Shown in pieces: positions 40,332 to 47,679 of a stretch of 63,837 nt of DNA. The first letter of the stretch is position 1; every line of letters starts with the position of its first letter. The stretch comes from a virus. The DNA is taken from positions 1-63,837 of IMG/VR virus record IMGVR_UViG_3300032289_001441; one strand, given 5' to 3'. Below the pieces are notes generated by a model. That model ran no database searches. It had not been told where the DNA came from and saw only the letters and a list, made by a program, of their open reading frames with translations. Both the position numbers and the translations under genes were made by a program.

Positions 40332-40945
40332 TTGAGCGCCTCCAGCATGGCGGCCTTGCGGTCGGGGAAACAGGTGGCGTGGAAAAAGCGACAGTCCGCA
40401 AAACCCCTGGCGTCTCTGCGGTGCGGGTTCCATTCATACGGCAGTTGCGCCCAGGCCCGGCCCGCGGGCACCTCGACGGTCGTGGCGTCGGGGTCGCCGC
40501 CGAGGGCTGCGATGAGAGCCGCCTGCTCCCACCAGCCGCTCGAGCGGCGGAACCCTGTCAGAGGCCAGAGGGACAGGAGCAGCTCCTCAGATTCCTTGCG
40601 AGCGATCCACACGCCGCAGTTTGGGACGGCACCGTCTTCGGTGTGATGAACGACAAGGCCCATCGGGGCGTCGGCGGGCAAGTCGTCAGCGATGTCCCGA
40701 CCGTAATCAAGAATCACAACGTCGGCGTCAAGCCAGAGCACCGTGTCATAGCCGGCAGAGAAGAGCGAGACGATCAGCGGCACCTTCCCCCAGGATGGCG
40801 GCCTGTTCATCGTAGAAAACTGATCGCCCGACGGAACGAACAAGTCATACCCGTGCGTCTGTGCGTACCACGCGAATGTCGGCAGCGATATGTCCAGCAG
40901 TTCGGCCATCGGCCCCATCCCGAACGTACAGAGTGCCTTCTTCAT
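40328..40945 (-). CDS. Glycosyltransferase, GT-A fold
   Basis: The ATG at 40945 is in an ATGA overlap. The 205-residue protein begins KKALCTFGMGPMAELLDIS and has TVLWLDADVVIL with a DxD motif, then PNCGVWIARKESEE and FADCRFFHATCFPD near the end. This resembles GT8/GT34-type enzymes that retain the anomeric state. It is coupled to its neighbours and probably acts in the same pathway. Confidence 0.75.
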   Translation of the reverse strand: MKKALCTFGMGPMAELLDISLPTFAWYAQTHGYDLFVPSGDQFSTMNRPPSWGKVPLIVSLFSAGYDTVLWLDADVVILDYGRDIADDLPADAPMGLVVHHTEDGAVPNCGVWIARKESEELLLSLWPLTGFRRSSGWWEQAALIAALGGDPDATTVEVPAGRAWAQLPYEWNPHRRDARGFADCRFFHATCFPDRKAAMLEALK

Positions 40946-41463
40946 TGCTTCCACCCCATGAATAAGACGCGACCCTTGCCATCGGCGTCGGTCGCCGTGT
41001 GCGCGAACTTCGCCGCAATCGCCTGCTGCATCTCTGGCGGGAGCTGCTCGTAGTCGTGGATCGCTAGGCCGCTCGCGATCTCGGCGCAACCCAGGTACTC
41101 GAAGAAGGCCGCCGGCCCGTGGACAGCGTCGTGGAAAACGAAGTCGAACTGCCCCGGCAGGCAGGAGGACAGGAATTCGCCGGCACTGGCCGCCACCGGC
41201 TTGATGTTCGTGAGTCCGAGCGTGGCCCAGTAGGTTGCTCGCATCGCCTCCGAGACCGTGTCGCACAGATCGACGGCGGTGATCGTCGAGCCGGGGGCCG
41301 CCCAGGCCATCGCCGCGGCCGATCGGCCCTCGTGGCTGCCGAGTTCAAGGATTTGCCACGCCTGCCCTTCGACGGCCTCGCAGAGCATCCGAATATGCTT
41401 TCGATCGGTCGTCATCGGGTGCGAGTCGTCTAGGGAATCGACGAATTCACGCCAGCCTGTCAT
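40942..41463 (-). CDS. SAM-dependent methyltransferase, class I
   Basis: The 173-residue protein has ILELGSHEGRSAAAMAWAAPG (the SAM-binding loop), TITAVDLCD (acidic end of the second strand) and FDFVFHDAVHG. Start ATG at 41463 overlaps the nuclease stop (ATGA). It is coupled to two glycosyltransferase genes, which suggests methylation of a sugar product. Confidence 0.75.
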   Translation of the reverse strand: MTGWREFVDSLDDSHPMTTDRKHIRMLCEAVEGQAWQILELGSHEGRSAAAMAWAAPGSTITAVDLCDTVSEAMRATYWATLGLTNIKPVAASAGEFLSSCLPGQFDFVFHDAVHGPAAFFEYLGCAEIASGLAIHDYEQLPPEMQQAIAAKFAHTATDADGKGRVLFMGWKQ

Positions 41464-41753
41464 GGAAGAGTCTCCAGAAATGCCTTTGCCTCGGCCGCCG
41501 ATGTCACGACGGCCACTGGGCATCCTGCCGATGCGAGTTCCCGCATCCGGTGATTCTGGATTTTCGTCGGCTCTTCGCCTGGGCGTTTGCACTCAAGCCA
41601 GACGGCGCGGCCATCCTTGATCATCAGCACGTCGGGCACGCCCGACATGGTGAATGCGTTGCCGTGGAACTTCGTGACCCAGAAGCCCGAGGCGCGTCCC
41701 TGCGCCATAACATTGGCAACTATGGTTCGCTCCAGGGGAGCTTTCCGTTGCAT
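41460..41753 (-). CDS. VRR-NUC domain nuclease
   Basis: The 97-residue protein has the VRR-NUC layout: GVPDVLMIKDGRAVWLECK, with PD...(E)xK residues, and then a QNHRMRELASAG helix. Such stand-alone modules cut branched or structured DNA. It lies next to glycosyltransferase genes but is likely to act in replication or recombination. Confidence 0.88.
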   Translation of the reverse strand: MQRKAPLERTIVANVMAQGRASGFWVTKFHGNAFTMSGVPDVLMIKDGRAVWLECKRPGEEPTKIQNHRMRELASAGCPVAVVTSAAEAKAFLETLP

Positions 41754-41784
41754 TCTCTGATTGTCTTACACGGTAGTCCCGTGG

Positions 41785-42120
41785 TCAAGAAGAAAAGACA
41801 TACTGCTCGCGATGAAAGTAGAAGTGGGGAACCTCGAAAGGCTTGTGGCGGCAGCCTACCCGTCTGGCCTCGCGCTCTGCGGGCGTCCAAGTCGCCTGGA
41901 TGGCGGCTGTCGCTTCGGCTATTTCTTCCAAAGTCGGGTCGGGGGTCTCAGTGACGCGAGGTGCGTTGAATCGCGGCGGCCGGCGTCCGAGTGCGTGCTT
42001 ACGGGCGAGGTTAAACAGGTGGCCGCGTGTGCAGCCGAGTTCGGCACAAATCTGATCGCTCCGCATCTCGCTCTTCCAAAGTCGGACGAGGTGTTTCAGG
42101 TCGATTGGGGGGCAGTGCAT
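41785..42120 (-). CDS. HTH-like protein with W-x-PAER motif
   Basis: The start is taken as ATG at 42120, with AAGG ten bases upstream; ATG at 42129 is an alternative. The 111-residue protein has IDLKHLVRLWKSEMRSDQICAELGCTRGHLFNLARKHAL, a GcrA/resolvase-like HTH, and AIQATWTPAEREARR. It is paralogous to the protein at 39109..39462 in the C-terminal half. Confidence 0.65.
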   Translation of the reverse strand: MHCPPIDLKHLVRLWKSEMRSDQICAELGCTRGHLFNLARKHALGRRPPRFNAPRVTETPDPTLEEIAEATAAIQATWTPAEREARRVGCRHKPFEVPHFYFHREQYVFSS

Positions 42121-42145
42121 GCGATTCATCCTTGAGAACGAGGGG

Positions 42146-42763
42146 TTACGAAACAGAGTCATCCAGGGCGGCCTTGTACATATAGCTTTCGTCGCGAGAT
42201 ACATCCCATTCGCCGCTCTCGCAGCGATAAATCTCTGACTGCCCCCGGTATCCACGATCCCGCGGATTTGGGTTGCCGCCGACGAAGTAAGCATCCTTCC
42301 ATGCGATTCTGTTTGTCGGCAACGCGCAGAGGTTGCCGTTGTCCAGTGCGAGCACATGAGCACACTTGTTCTGCTCCGGCCGCAGGACGAACCCAGGCTT
42401 CTCTGCCGAGTCGGGCAGCCAGTCGACGGTGAAGAGATAAGCCCCAGGCTGCGAGCCGCTGCGTGTGTATGCAATGCACCTGTGGTCTCGCAAGTAGTCG
42501 AACACATGGACTATCGGGCGGCTCGAGAAGCAGTCCCATAGCTGGCAGTCGCCCAGCGGCATCTCGACCGCATCGGGACGCAGGGCGATGGCGTGGATCG
42601 GGACGCCACGGTAATGGGCACCGCTGATCATCATGCAGTGGAACCCAAGGGCACGTCCGCCGACGCTCTGAATCGCGAATGCGTAAGCCTCTTCGACGCC
42701 GCTTGAGTCGGCGATATGGGGGAGTCTTACCCAGCATCGGAGCGTTGGGATGTCGGCGTTCAC
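42146..42763 (-). CDS. Hypothetical protein
   Basis: The start is GTG in a GTGA overlap. The 205-residue protein is beta-rich with many aromatic residues and a conserved-looking FDYLRDHRCIAYTRSG segment. No family is recognised. Confidence 0.6.
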   Translation of the reverse strand: MNADIPTLRCWVRLPHIADSSGVEEAYAFAIQSVGGRALGFHCMMISGAHYRGVPIHAIALRPDAVEMPLGDCQLWDCFSSRPIVHVFDYLRDHRCIAYTRSGSQPGAYLFTVDWLPDSAEKPGFVLRPEQNKCAHVLALDNGNLCALPTNRIAWKDAYFVGGNPNPRDRGYRGQSEIYRCESGEWDVSRDESYMYKAALDDSVS

Positions 42764-43263
42764 TTGAGTCGCTCCAGAAGCTTGCGGAGCGTGGCGGATC
42801 GGTCGCTCCACAATCCGGCAAATGACTGACGGCCATCGCACGCGACATTAAGACTCGCTTCAACGTCACACGCCGACACAGCCATCGTGATCGCCTCCCG
42901 CTCCTCGTCGGTCAGCGTACACTCTTTCTGCACACTACCCTCGCTGGGTGTCGTGTCCCGATTCGTATTAGTGTTCGCGCGTTTCTCGTCGCTTTTCTCA
43001 TATGACTGGCTCTCCCATTCCGGCCGCAGCCTGACGAGCAGCGATCGCATTACGCCGTAGACGCTCATGCTGGCGATTCTGCCGTCCTCGACCACACACT
43101 CGATCGCATCGATCTCCGCCTCGGACATGGCTTCATCCATCGTCACGGTCACGTTGCCGTCGCAGACAGAGAGCGTGGCGTCTTGGTCTGCAAGGCGGCG
43201 GATGGCATCGCGGAGGCGGGCGATTTCAGCTACGGCATCTTTCAGCATCTCGCGATTAGTCAT
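42760..43263 (-). CDS. Hypothetical protein
   Basis: A 167-residue acidic protein with an N-terminal coiled coil (MLKDAVAEIARLRDAIRRL) and a Ser/Thr/Asn-rich linker near the middle. It overlaps both neighbours by four bases. No family is recognised. Confidence 0.6.
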   Translation of the reverse strand: MTNREMLKDAVAEIARLRDAIRRLADQDATLSVCDGNVTVTMDEAMSEAEIDAIECVVEDGRIASMSVYGVMRSLLVRLRPEWESQSYEKSDEKRANTNTNRDTTPSEGSVQKECTLTDEEREAITMAVSACDVEASLNVACDGRQSFAGLWSDRSATLRKLLERLK

Positions 43264-43487
43264 TTTCCACTTTCCAGAATGGCACGGTCAGCCTCTTCGG
43301 CAGAGAACGACGACTTCGCGTACTTCAGATCGACGACGTTGGGGTAGTGCCGCATGAGTCGCTTCGCCTCGTCACGAACCGCCTTCGGGATTCGCTTGAT
43401 GCCGTTCTCGATGTACGGCGTCGACAGACGGAAGAGAAACTCTCTCACGTTAATGACGGCACGAGTGCGTTCGTAGGGGAGCGTCAT
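43260..43487 (-). CDS. BPSL0761-like protein
   Basis: The 75-residue protein begins MTLPYERTRAVINVREFLF and ends with a KAVRDEAKRLMRHYPN helix. This is the pattern of the BPSL0761 family, which is common in proteobacteria and phages and has no known function. Confidence 0.75.
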   Translation of the reverse strand: MTLPYERTRAVINVREFLFRLSTPYIENGIKRIPKAVRDEAKRLMRHYPNVVDLKYAKSSFSAEEADRAILESGK

Positions 43488-43708
43488 CGACCTTTCTCCA
43501 TCTCAATGAGACGCTCATCAAGAGACTTGTTCACGTCTCTCAGCGCCTCAATCAGCACTCGCTGCTGCTGGTTTTCTTTGACCAACGCATGGAGCCGGTT
43601 CTCGCGATGCACATAGGTGCCGCGGTGCCGCTCAAGCTCGGCACGCAGTTCGCGAATCTCGCGGCGGTTGAATAGCCAGTCAAGAACCTGACCAATCAGA
43701 TCGTTCAT
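43484..43708 (-). CDS. Small coiled-coil protein
   Basis: A 74-residue protein with a hydrophobic N-terminus (MNDLIGQVLDWLF) and a long coiled coil of Arg, Glu and Leu. ATGA overlap with the next gene. Function is unknown. Confidence 0.55.
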   Translation of the reverse strand: MNDLIGQVLDWLFNRREIRELRAELERHRGTYVHRENRLHALVKENQQQRVLIEALRDVNKSLDERLIEMEKGR

Positions 43709-43757
43709 GTTCGCTCCCAGGCGTTGACGGTCTCGCTGTGTGCTCCCTCGCGAGCTA

Positions 43758-43787
43758 GGGGCGGCGGCAGACGAGAACCGCCGCCCC
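43758..43787. terminator. GC hairpin after the secreted-protein gene
   Basis: Perfect 10-bp stem GGGGCGGCGG/CCGCCGCCCC with a 10-base loop. It lies just after the stop at 43806 on the minus strand. No T-run follows, so termination is possible but not certain. Confidence 0.5.
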
Positions 43788-43805
43788 CAGCGTGGCGAAG
43801 ACGTA

Positions 43806-44132
43806 TCAGTTGCTCGTGTAACGAAGGACGGCGAACCAGCCGCGGCGAGTCGGCGAGTAGCTCACGCCGCGCTCGACGATGCGGTAACGACCGCGGACAG
43901 CTTCGGAGTAAAAGCACGCATTCTTCTCCGCAGCCTCGGGGCTGACCGTCGAGAAACCGATACCCTCCCGGCGACCGCCGAGGACGCGGCAGTGCTTGAG
44001 CTGACCCGTGCGGGCACACTCATCGGCCGTCGCCTGGGCGCTGACCACGGTGGTCGTCGTCACGATGACGTTCTCGGCCGAGGCGATCGTCGTGGAGCAG
44101 GCGATGGCGAACGCAAGAAAAAAGGAACGCAT
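43806..44132 (-). CDS. Secreted Cys-containing protein with own promoter
   Basis: The ATG at 44132 follows CAAGGAGG. The 108-residue precursor has a signal peptide (MRSFFLAFAIACSTTIASA, likely cleaved before EN). The mature part has GIGFSTVSPEAAEKNAC and RRGWFAVLRY segments, which remind me of small secreted proteins of planctomycetes. It has its own promoter and hairpin, so it is probably a separate unit and may be a lysogenic-conversion gene. Function is unknown. Confidence 0.65.
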   Translation of the reverse strand: MRSFFLAFAIACSTTIASAENVIVTTTTVVSAQATADECARTGQLKHCRVLGGRREGIGFSTVSPEAAEKNACFYSEAVRGRYRIVERGVSYSPTRRGWFAVLRYTSN

Positions 44133-44174
44133 GGGAATCCTCCTTGAAATGAAACGGGAAACAAACCGGCCGGC

Positions 44175-44203
44175 ATTGTCTGGCGCGGTAGCCTGACTGT
44201 CAA
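44175..44203 (-). promoter_or_regulatory. Promoter, TTGACA-N17-GACAAT
   Basis: Near-consensus promoter on the minus strand, 43 bases before the secreted-protein start. An AGGCTACC motif lies in the spacer. Confidence 0.7.
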
Positions 44204-44205
44204 GG

Positions 44206-44412
44206 CTAATCAATGCCTTCGACGAACTTGCGCATCTCCGTCGCGTAGACCTCGACTGACTCTGCTAGCAGATAAGAAGCAGTCGCCAGCCCGTGGGCAT
44301 CAACTTGCTGCGCAGCCTTCGCAGTCGCCTTAATCGCCGGAATCGTCGTAGACAACATTCTCTCGATGTTCATCATCCGCATCGCGATGAGGATTTTGTC
44401 TTCGGGGGTCAT
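44206..44412 (-). CDS. Small helical protein
   Basis: A 68-residue protein (MTPEDKILIAMRMMN...) starting in an ATGA overlap with the acetyltransferase gene. It is helical, with a hydrophobic centre. No family is recognised. Confidence 0.55.
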   Translation of the reverse strand: MTPEDKILIAMRMMNIERMLSTTIPAIKATAKAAQQVDAHGLATASYLLAESVEVYATEMRKFVEGID

Positions 44413-44816
44413 GCCTTGTGCGCCTCTCGCCACGTCCCATCGGGCATCCGGTCGAAGGTCGCATAGAGAATCCCCAGGCGGTTTGCGAGCGATACCATCG
44501 TCGGCCGGAACACGGCGACGTACTCGTGGTCGCGGAAAACGCCCTCCGTCCGCAGGCCGGCGGTGCAGAGCGTAGCCACTCCGCGGCGGCGGTAGGCCGG
44601 CGAGACGAACGCCTCGAGCGTCGGTATCTCGTTCCACATCTCGCTCCTGGCCCAGCCAATGATTTCGCCTTGATCTAGGCAGATGGCGATCGTGCCGGTC
44701 ACGGTGCCGGCGAGCAGTGCCCGTTGGAAATCGGACTCCGGCCGAGTCAGGTGATCGGCGATGAATCGCCGCTCTGAGGATCGCAGATGGTCGGTCTTGA
44801 GAACGAAGAGTTCCAT
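44409..44816 (-). CDS. GNAT acetyltransferase
   Basis: The 135-residue protein has the GNAT acetyl-CoA loop (LEAFVSPAYRRRGVATLC). It starts in a TAATG overlap with phoH. The substrate is unknown; a small molecule, protein N-terminus or sugar are all possible. Confidence 0.75.
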   Translation of the reverse strand: MELFVLKTDHLRSSERRFIADHLTRPESDFQRALLAGTVTGTIAICLDQGEIIGWARSEMWNEIPTLEAFVSPAYRRRGVATLCTAGLRTEGVFRDHEYVAVFRPTMVSLANRLGILYATFDRMPDGTWREAHKA

Positions 44817-45490
44817 TACTTCTCAAGCTCCCGCAGCACGCTCTCGATAATCGGGTTGCGGACGATGTCGCAGCCCTTGAACTCGATGACCCCGACGCCC
44901 TTTAGTCCCGAGAGCCGCTGCATCACGTCGATGAGTCGTCGCTCGCTCCTGGGGAGGTCGGACTGATCGGCATCGCCAGTGATGATGATCTGGCTGCCCT
45001 GGCCCATGCGGGTGAGGAACAGCTTGAGCTGCCCGAAGGTTGCGTTCTGGGCCTCATCGAAGATCATCACTGACTTGTTGAACGTCCTGCCGCGGAGATA
45101 TGCCAGCGGCGCGATCTTGACCGCCCCGCTGATCCGGTCGCGGGTATGGCCGCGTTTGCCGGCGATCCTCTCGAGCGCGTCGAAAAAGGGCACGAGATAC
45201 GGGCCGACTTTCTCCTCCGCACTACCCGGCAAGTAGCCGAGCTGCTCAGTCGCCACGCTCGGCCGCGTGATCACGATATTCTCCACCTTCCCGTCAACGA
45301 GCTGCTGCACGGCGTAGCCGCTGGCGAGGTGTGTTTTCCCCGTGCCGGCTGGGCCGAGCACGAACGTGATCACGCTCCTGCCGATCACCTCGAGCGCGTG
45401 GGCCTGGGCCTTCGTGCGTGCGGAGTAGCCCTCCGGCGGCGGCGGCGGTGCGGGCTTCTTTTTGGCTTGGCGTTCGCGCTTGCGGGTCAA
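44816..45490 (-). CDS. phoH: PhoH-like ATPase
   Basis: The start is TTG at 45490 in a TTGA overlap with the upstream gene and follows AAGGA; the longer ATG frame is a shadow. The 224-residue protein has Walker A (GPAGTGKT) and Walker B (VMIFDEAQN) and the ITGDADQSDLPR sensor region. PhoH proteins are common in phages and are proposed RNA helicases or ATPases linked to phosphate stress. Confidence 0.88.
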   Translation of the reverse strand: MTRKRERQAKKKPAPPPPPEGYSARTKAQAHALEVIGRSVITFVLGPAGTGKTHLASGYAVQQLVDGKVENIVITRPSVATEQLGYLPGSAEEKVGPYLVPFFDALERIAGKRGHTRDRISGAVKIAPLAYLRGRTFNKSVMIFDEAQNATFGQLKLFLTRMGQGSQIIITGDADQSDLPRSERRLIDVMQRLSGLKGVGVIEFKGCDIVRNPIIESVLRELEK

Positions 45491-45747
45491 GGTGCAGTCC
45501 TTATGAAGATGGGGCCGTTCTCGCCGACATACGCTCCGAGCGTGTTGAAGGACAGGAACTCGTCGGCCTCCTCGTGCGACATCCCGTCGCGGTCGACGAG
45601 TACCTCGATGCACTTGTCGTAGTCGTAGACGGCGACGTGTGCGTGATGATGGTTCAGCGTGTAGCCGATGAATGCGTCCTCAAGCCCGTCAGCCAGGAGG
45701 GCTTCTGGGTTGATCTCGCCGAGAGCTTCGAGCAGTTCTTCGTTCAC
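45487..45747 (-). CDS. Hypothetical protein
   Basis: An 86-residue acidic protein that starts with GTG in a GTGA overlap. It contains GYTLNHHHAHVAVYDYDKCIEVL and a helix (SHEEADEFLSFNT). No family is recognised. Confidence 0.55.
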   Translation of the reverse strand: MNEELLEALGEINPEALLADGLEDAFIGYTLNHHHAHVAVYDYDKCIEVLVDRDGMSHEEADEFLSFNTLGAYVGENGPIFIRTAP

Positions 45748-45836
45748 TTCACGATCCTGAATTCAGAACATCCGCACTTCGGGCACGGGCCGTTCGACTG
45801 CTTCGGTTCGTTGCAGCGGTTGCAGAAGCGGGTCAT
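45744..45836 (-). CDS. 30-residue zinc-ribbon peptide
   Basis: A short frame beginning MTRFCNRCNEPKQ and ending with CPKCGC then a strand. Two CxxC pairs make a minimal zinc ribbon. It has no stop overlap at its start but couples by GTGA to the next gene. It may be a real mini-protein. Confidence 0.5.
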   Translation of the reverse strand: MTRFCNRCNEPKQSNGPCPKCGCSEFRIVK

Positions 45837-46078
45837 GGGGACTGCCATTCGTAAACGGCGTAATCCAAACTCAGGTCGCTAAGAAAATCATCGCCTGGGT
45901 AGCTGCTCCTGAATCCAACAAGGCCGTACTGACCTTTGCTCGTTCGCACCGCGCCCAAAAGGTCTTCAATTGCAATGACCGGCTCACGGCTCCCATCAAG
46001 CGGGCCGCCGTAGAACTCAGGGATAGCAAACAAGGTGCTTGACGAAGGTTCTAGGCGTAGGTGCGCTGTTAGGCTCAT
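45833..46078 (-). CDS. Hypothetical protein
   Basis: The ATG at 46078 is in an ATGA overlap. The 81-residue product has a beta region (PEFYGGPLDGSREPVIAIEDL) that resembles small phage proteins with a GGPLDG turn. Function is unknown. Confidence 0.55.
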   Translation of the reverse strand: MSLTAHLRLEPSSSTLFAIPEFYGGPLDGSREPVIAIEDLLGAVRTSKGQYGLVGFRSSYPGDDFLSDLSLDYAVYEWQSP

Positions 46079-46290
46079 TGCCGCTGCCTCCACTCAAGCC
46101 AATCGGCCGCCTTCTCGAGCCACGCCGCGGCTCGCCGCAGAGCCTCTGGATTTTCGCTGTAGTCGTGGTCATCCTCAGTCGGCGGAATTGAGTCGAACCG
46201 AACGTCGACATACGGTGCCGCCCCCTCTTCGTCGCGGCAGATCAGAGCGAAACGCTCGTCGTCGATGTCGATGGGGTCTGGTGCGTTCAT
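46075..46290 (-). CDS. Hypothetical acidic protein
   Basis: A 71-residue protein with an acidic N-terminus and a C-terminal helix (ALRRAAAWLEKAADWLEWRQ). ATGA overlaps on both sides. Function is unknown. Confidence 0.55.
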   Translation of the reverse strand: MNAPDPIDIDDERFALICRDEEGAAPYVDVRFDSIPPTEDDHDYSENPEALRRAAAWLEKAADWLEWRQRQ

Positions 46291-46403
46291 TCGTCATCTC
46301 CCGTCATGTAGGGCAGGAGGCTGAAGTAACAGACGGCCCCGACGGCAACGAGCAGAGTCGTGACGTTGAGCCAGATGCTCATGTGTGATTCGATGGGTGT
46401 CAT
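46287..46403 (-). CDS. 38-residue membrane protein
   Basis: The short frame starts in a TGATG overlap and ends in an ATGA overlap, so it is well placed for coupled translation. Its centre (WLNVTTLLVAVGAVCYFSLL) is a likely single membrane helix. No family is recognised. Confidence 0.5.
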   Translation of the reverse strand: MTPIESHMSIWLNVTTLLVAVGAVCYFSLLPYMTGDDE

Positions 46404-46645
46404 CACTCACCATTCAGGAAGCCGAGCCATGTTCGGGCCGGCTTCCGCAGCTCGGCGACTTCGGCGAGCAGGCTGTTGATCGCCGTCTCGGCGTTCTCAA
46501 GCCGAACAGTCAACGCAGCGACTGACTTCGTCAGCGCGACAACCATGCGGTCGGTCGATTCACCCTCCTCGCGGAGTTCGTGAATCGCCTGGGCGATGCC
46601 GGCGATGGTCTTCTCAACGCTGCACTCGGGATTCCTCTTTGCCAC
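46403..46645 (-). CDS. Hypothetical coiled-coil protein
   Basis: The GTG at 46645 follows a strong AAGGAGG; the ATG at 46699 in the same frame overlaps csrA and lacks a site. The 80-residue product is mostly coiled coil (VRLENAETAINSLLAEVAELRK). Function is unknown. Confidence 0.6.
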   Translation of the reverse strand: MAKRNPECSVEKTIAGIAQAIHELREEGESTDRMVVALTKSVAALTVRLENAETAINSLLAEVAELRKPARTWLGFLNGE

Positions 46646-46695
46646 TAGAAAACCTCCTTGCTTGAAGAAACGAACCAGAACAGAAAGCCGGTCAT

Positions 46696-46884
46696 TCACG
46701 ACGCGGCCTCCTCCGTTTTCGGAGGAGCACGGTAGATCAGTTCCTCGCGGATGATCTTGACGTGCTTGGGTGCGTCGATGACGAGCCTGACCGTCTTGCC
46801 GACGACAGACTCGACCGTGATCTCGATACGCGGCCGATCAAGAATGAGCTTCTGACCGGGCCTACGAGTAAGACAGAGAGCCAT
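46696..46884 (-). CDS. csrA: CsrA-family RNA-binding regulator
   Basis: The 62-residue protein begins MALCLTRRPGQKLIL and continues with VRLVIDAPKHVKIIREEL, matching CsrA/RsmA along its length. The conserved Arg of the RNA-binding face (Arg44 of E. coli CsrA) is Arg46 here, and the LTRR and APK-V segments are kept. CsrA dimers bind GGA motifs in leaders and block or alter translation. The start is preceded by AAAGGA. The GAGGAAACG and GTGGAAACG boxes of the plus-strand leaders are possible targets. Confidence 0.93.
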   Translation of the reverse strand: MALCLTRRPGQKLILDRPRIEITVESVVGKTVRLVIDAPKHVKIIREELIYRAPPKTEEAAS

Positions 46885-46912
46885 GTGGGGAATCCTTTCC
46901 GCTGTGGTGCCC

Positions 46913-46920
46913 AGTAGCCT
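46913..46920 (-). promoter_or_regulatory. AGGCTACT motif upstream of csrA
   Basis: On the minus strand AGGCTACT follows and overlaps the stop of the preceding gene, 29 bases before the csrA start. It is one of seven copies found between genes. Confidence 0.4.
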
Positions 46921-47398
46921 AACGAGTGGTGCCACTAGCGTCCAGATGTTTTCTGCACGCTTCTTTGACTGTCGGCCGCGGGTGACTTTCAGCCGCCCAC
47001 TTTAGGTAGTCCAGGCCACGCGGCTGCCGCTCCACCTCGGGCAGCGTGAGGCCGGCGAACCGACCGTCTCGCAGCACGAACGTGCGATCCTGCGGCTTCA
47101 GGTGCCCCTTGACCGCCTTGACCCACTGGCCCGTGCCGCAGAACACGCACGACAGATACCAGTCACCGCCGTCCTCGTGCAGGATGTCGTGGCACTGGGT
47201 GTTGCACGCGGCGTCCGCGCAGTCGTAGGTGTGATCGATCATGCCGATGGGGAGGATCGCTCGGGCAGGCAATTCCCCTATAAAGAAAGGCTTTTCCTCA
47301 GGCTCCTTTTCTGGAGCGGCCTGCGGCGCGCCTGTCCGCTTTGGGCCACACCGTTTTCTGGTCGGCTCATCGGGAGAGATGTCGAATAACAGGCTCAT
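46919..47398 (-). CDS. Zinc-binding protein with DUF3820-like C-terminus
   Basis: The ATG at 47398 is in an ATGA overlap and follows an ACAAGGAGG site. The 159-residue protein has a Pro/Lys-rich linker, a Cys/His cluster (CADAACNTQCHDILHED, CVFCG) and a C-terminal FVLRDGRFAGLTLPEVERQPRG-YLKW pattern like DUF3820/exonuclease-associated modules. It may act in DNA processing. No catalytic DEDD set is seen. Confidence 0.6.
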   Translation of the reverse strand: MSLLFDISPDEPTRKRCGPKRTGAPQAAPEKEPEEKPFFIGELPARAILPIGMIDHTYDCADAACNTQCHDILHEDGGDWYLSCVFCGTGQWVKAVKGHLKPQDRTFVLRDGRFAGLTLPEVERQPRGLDYLKWAAESHPRPTVKEACRKHLDASGTTR

Positions 47399-47679
47399 AG
47401 GGAAGCAACCTCCTTGTCCACGATGGCTGGAAAGCCGTCGTCCATCCAAGCGTTAAAGCCAAGCCCATAGACCCGACGAGAGACGAAAACGCCGTAGCCA
47501 ATGAGCATCTCTGCCGTGGGCAATGGCCCAGCCTTCGATACTATTTTTGGCGGCAATGCGCCGACAATAACGTCGCAGCGGCGCACAATCCACATCTCGC
47601 CATACTGCTGCACTGTGTAGACGCCAGCGGGGTCAACCTCGCACCCCACAAACGTCATCGGAGGGTGTTTATTGCTCAT
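47395..47679 (-). CDS. Hypothetical protein
   Basis: A 94-residue protein with beta strands (DPAGVYTVQQYGEMWIVRRC). It follows the UvrD-like gene with a four-base overlap. No family is recognised. Confidence 0.6.
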   Translation of the reverse strand: MSNKHPPMTFVGCEVDPAGVYTVQQYGEMWIVRRCDVIVGALPPKIVSKAGPLPTAEMLIGYGVFVSRRVYGLGFNAWMDDGFPAIVDKEVASL

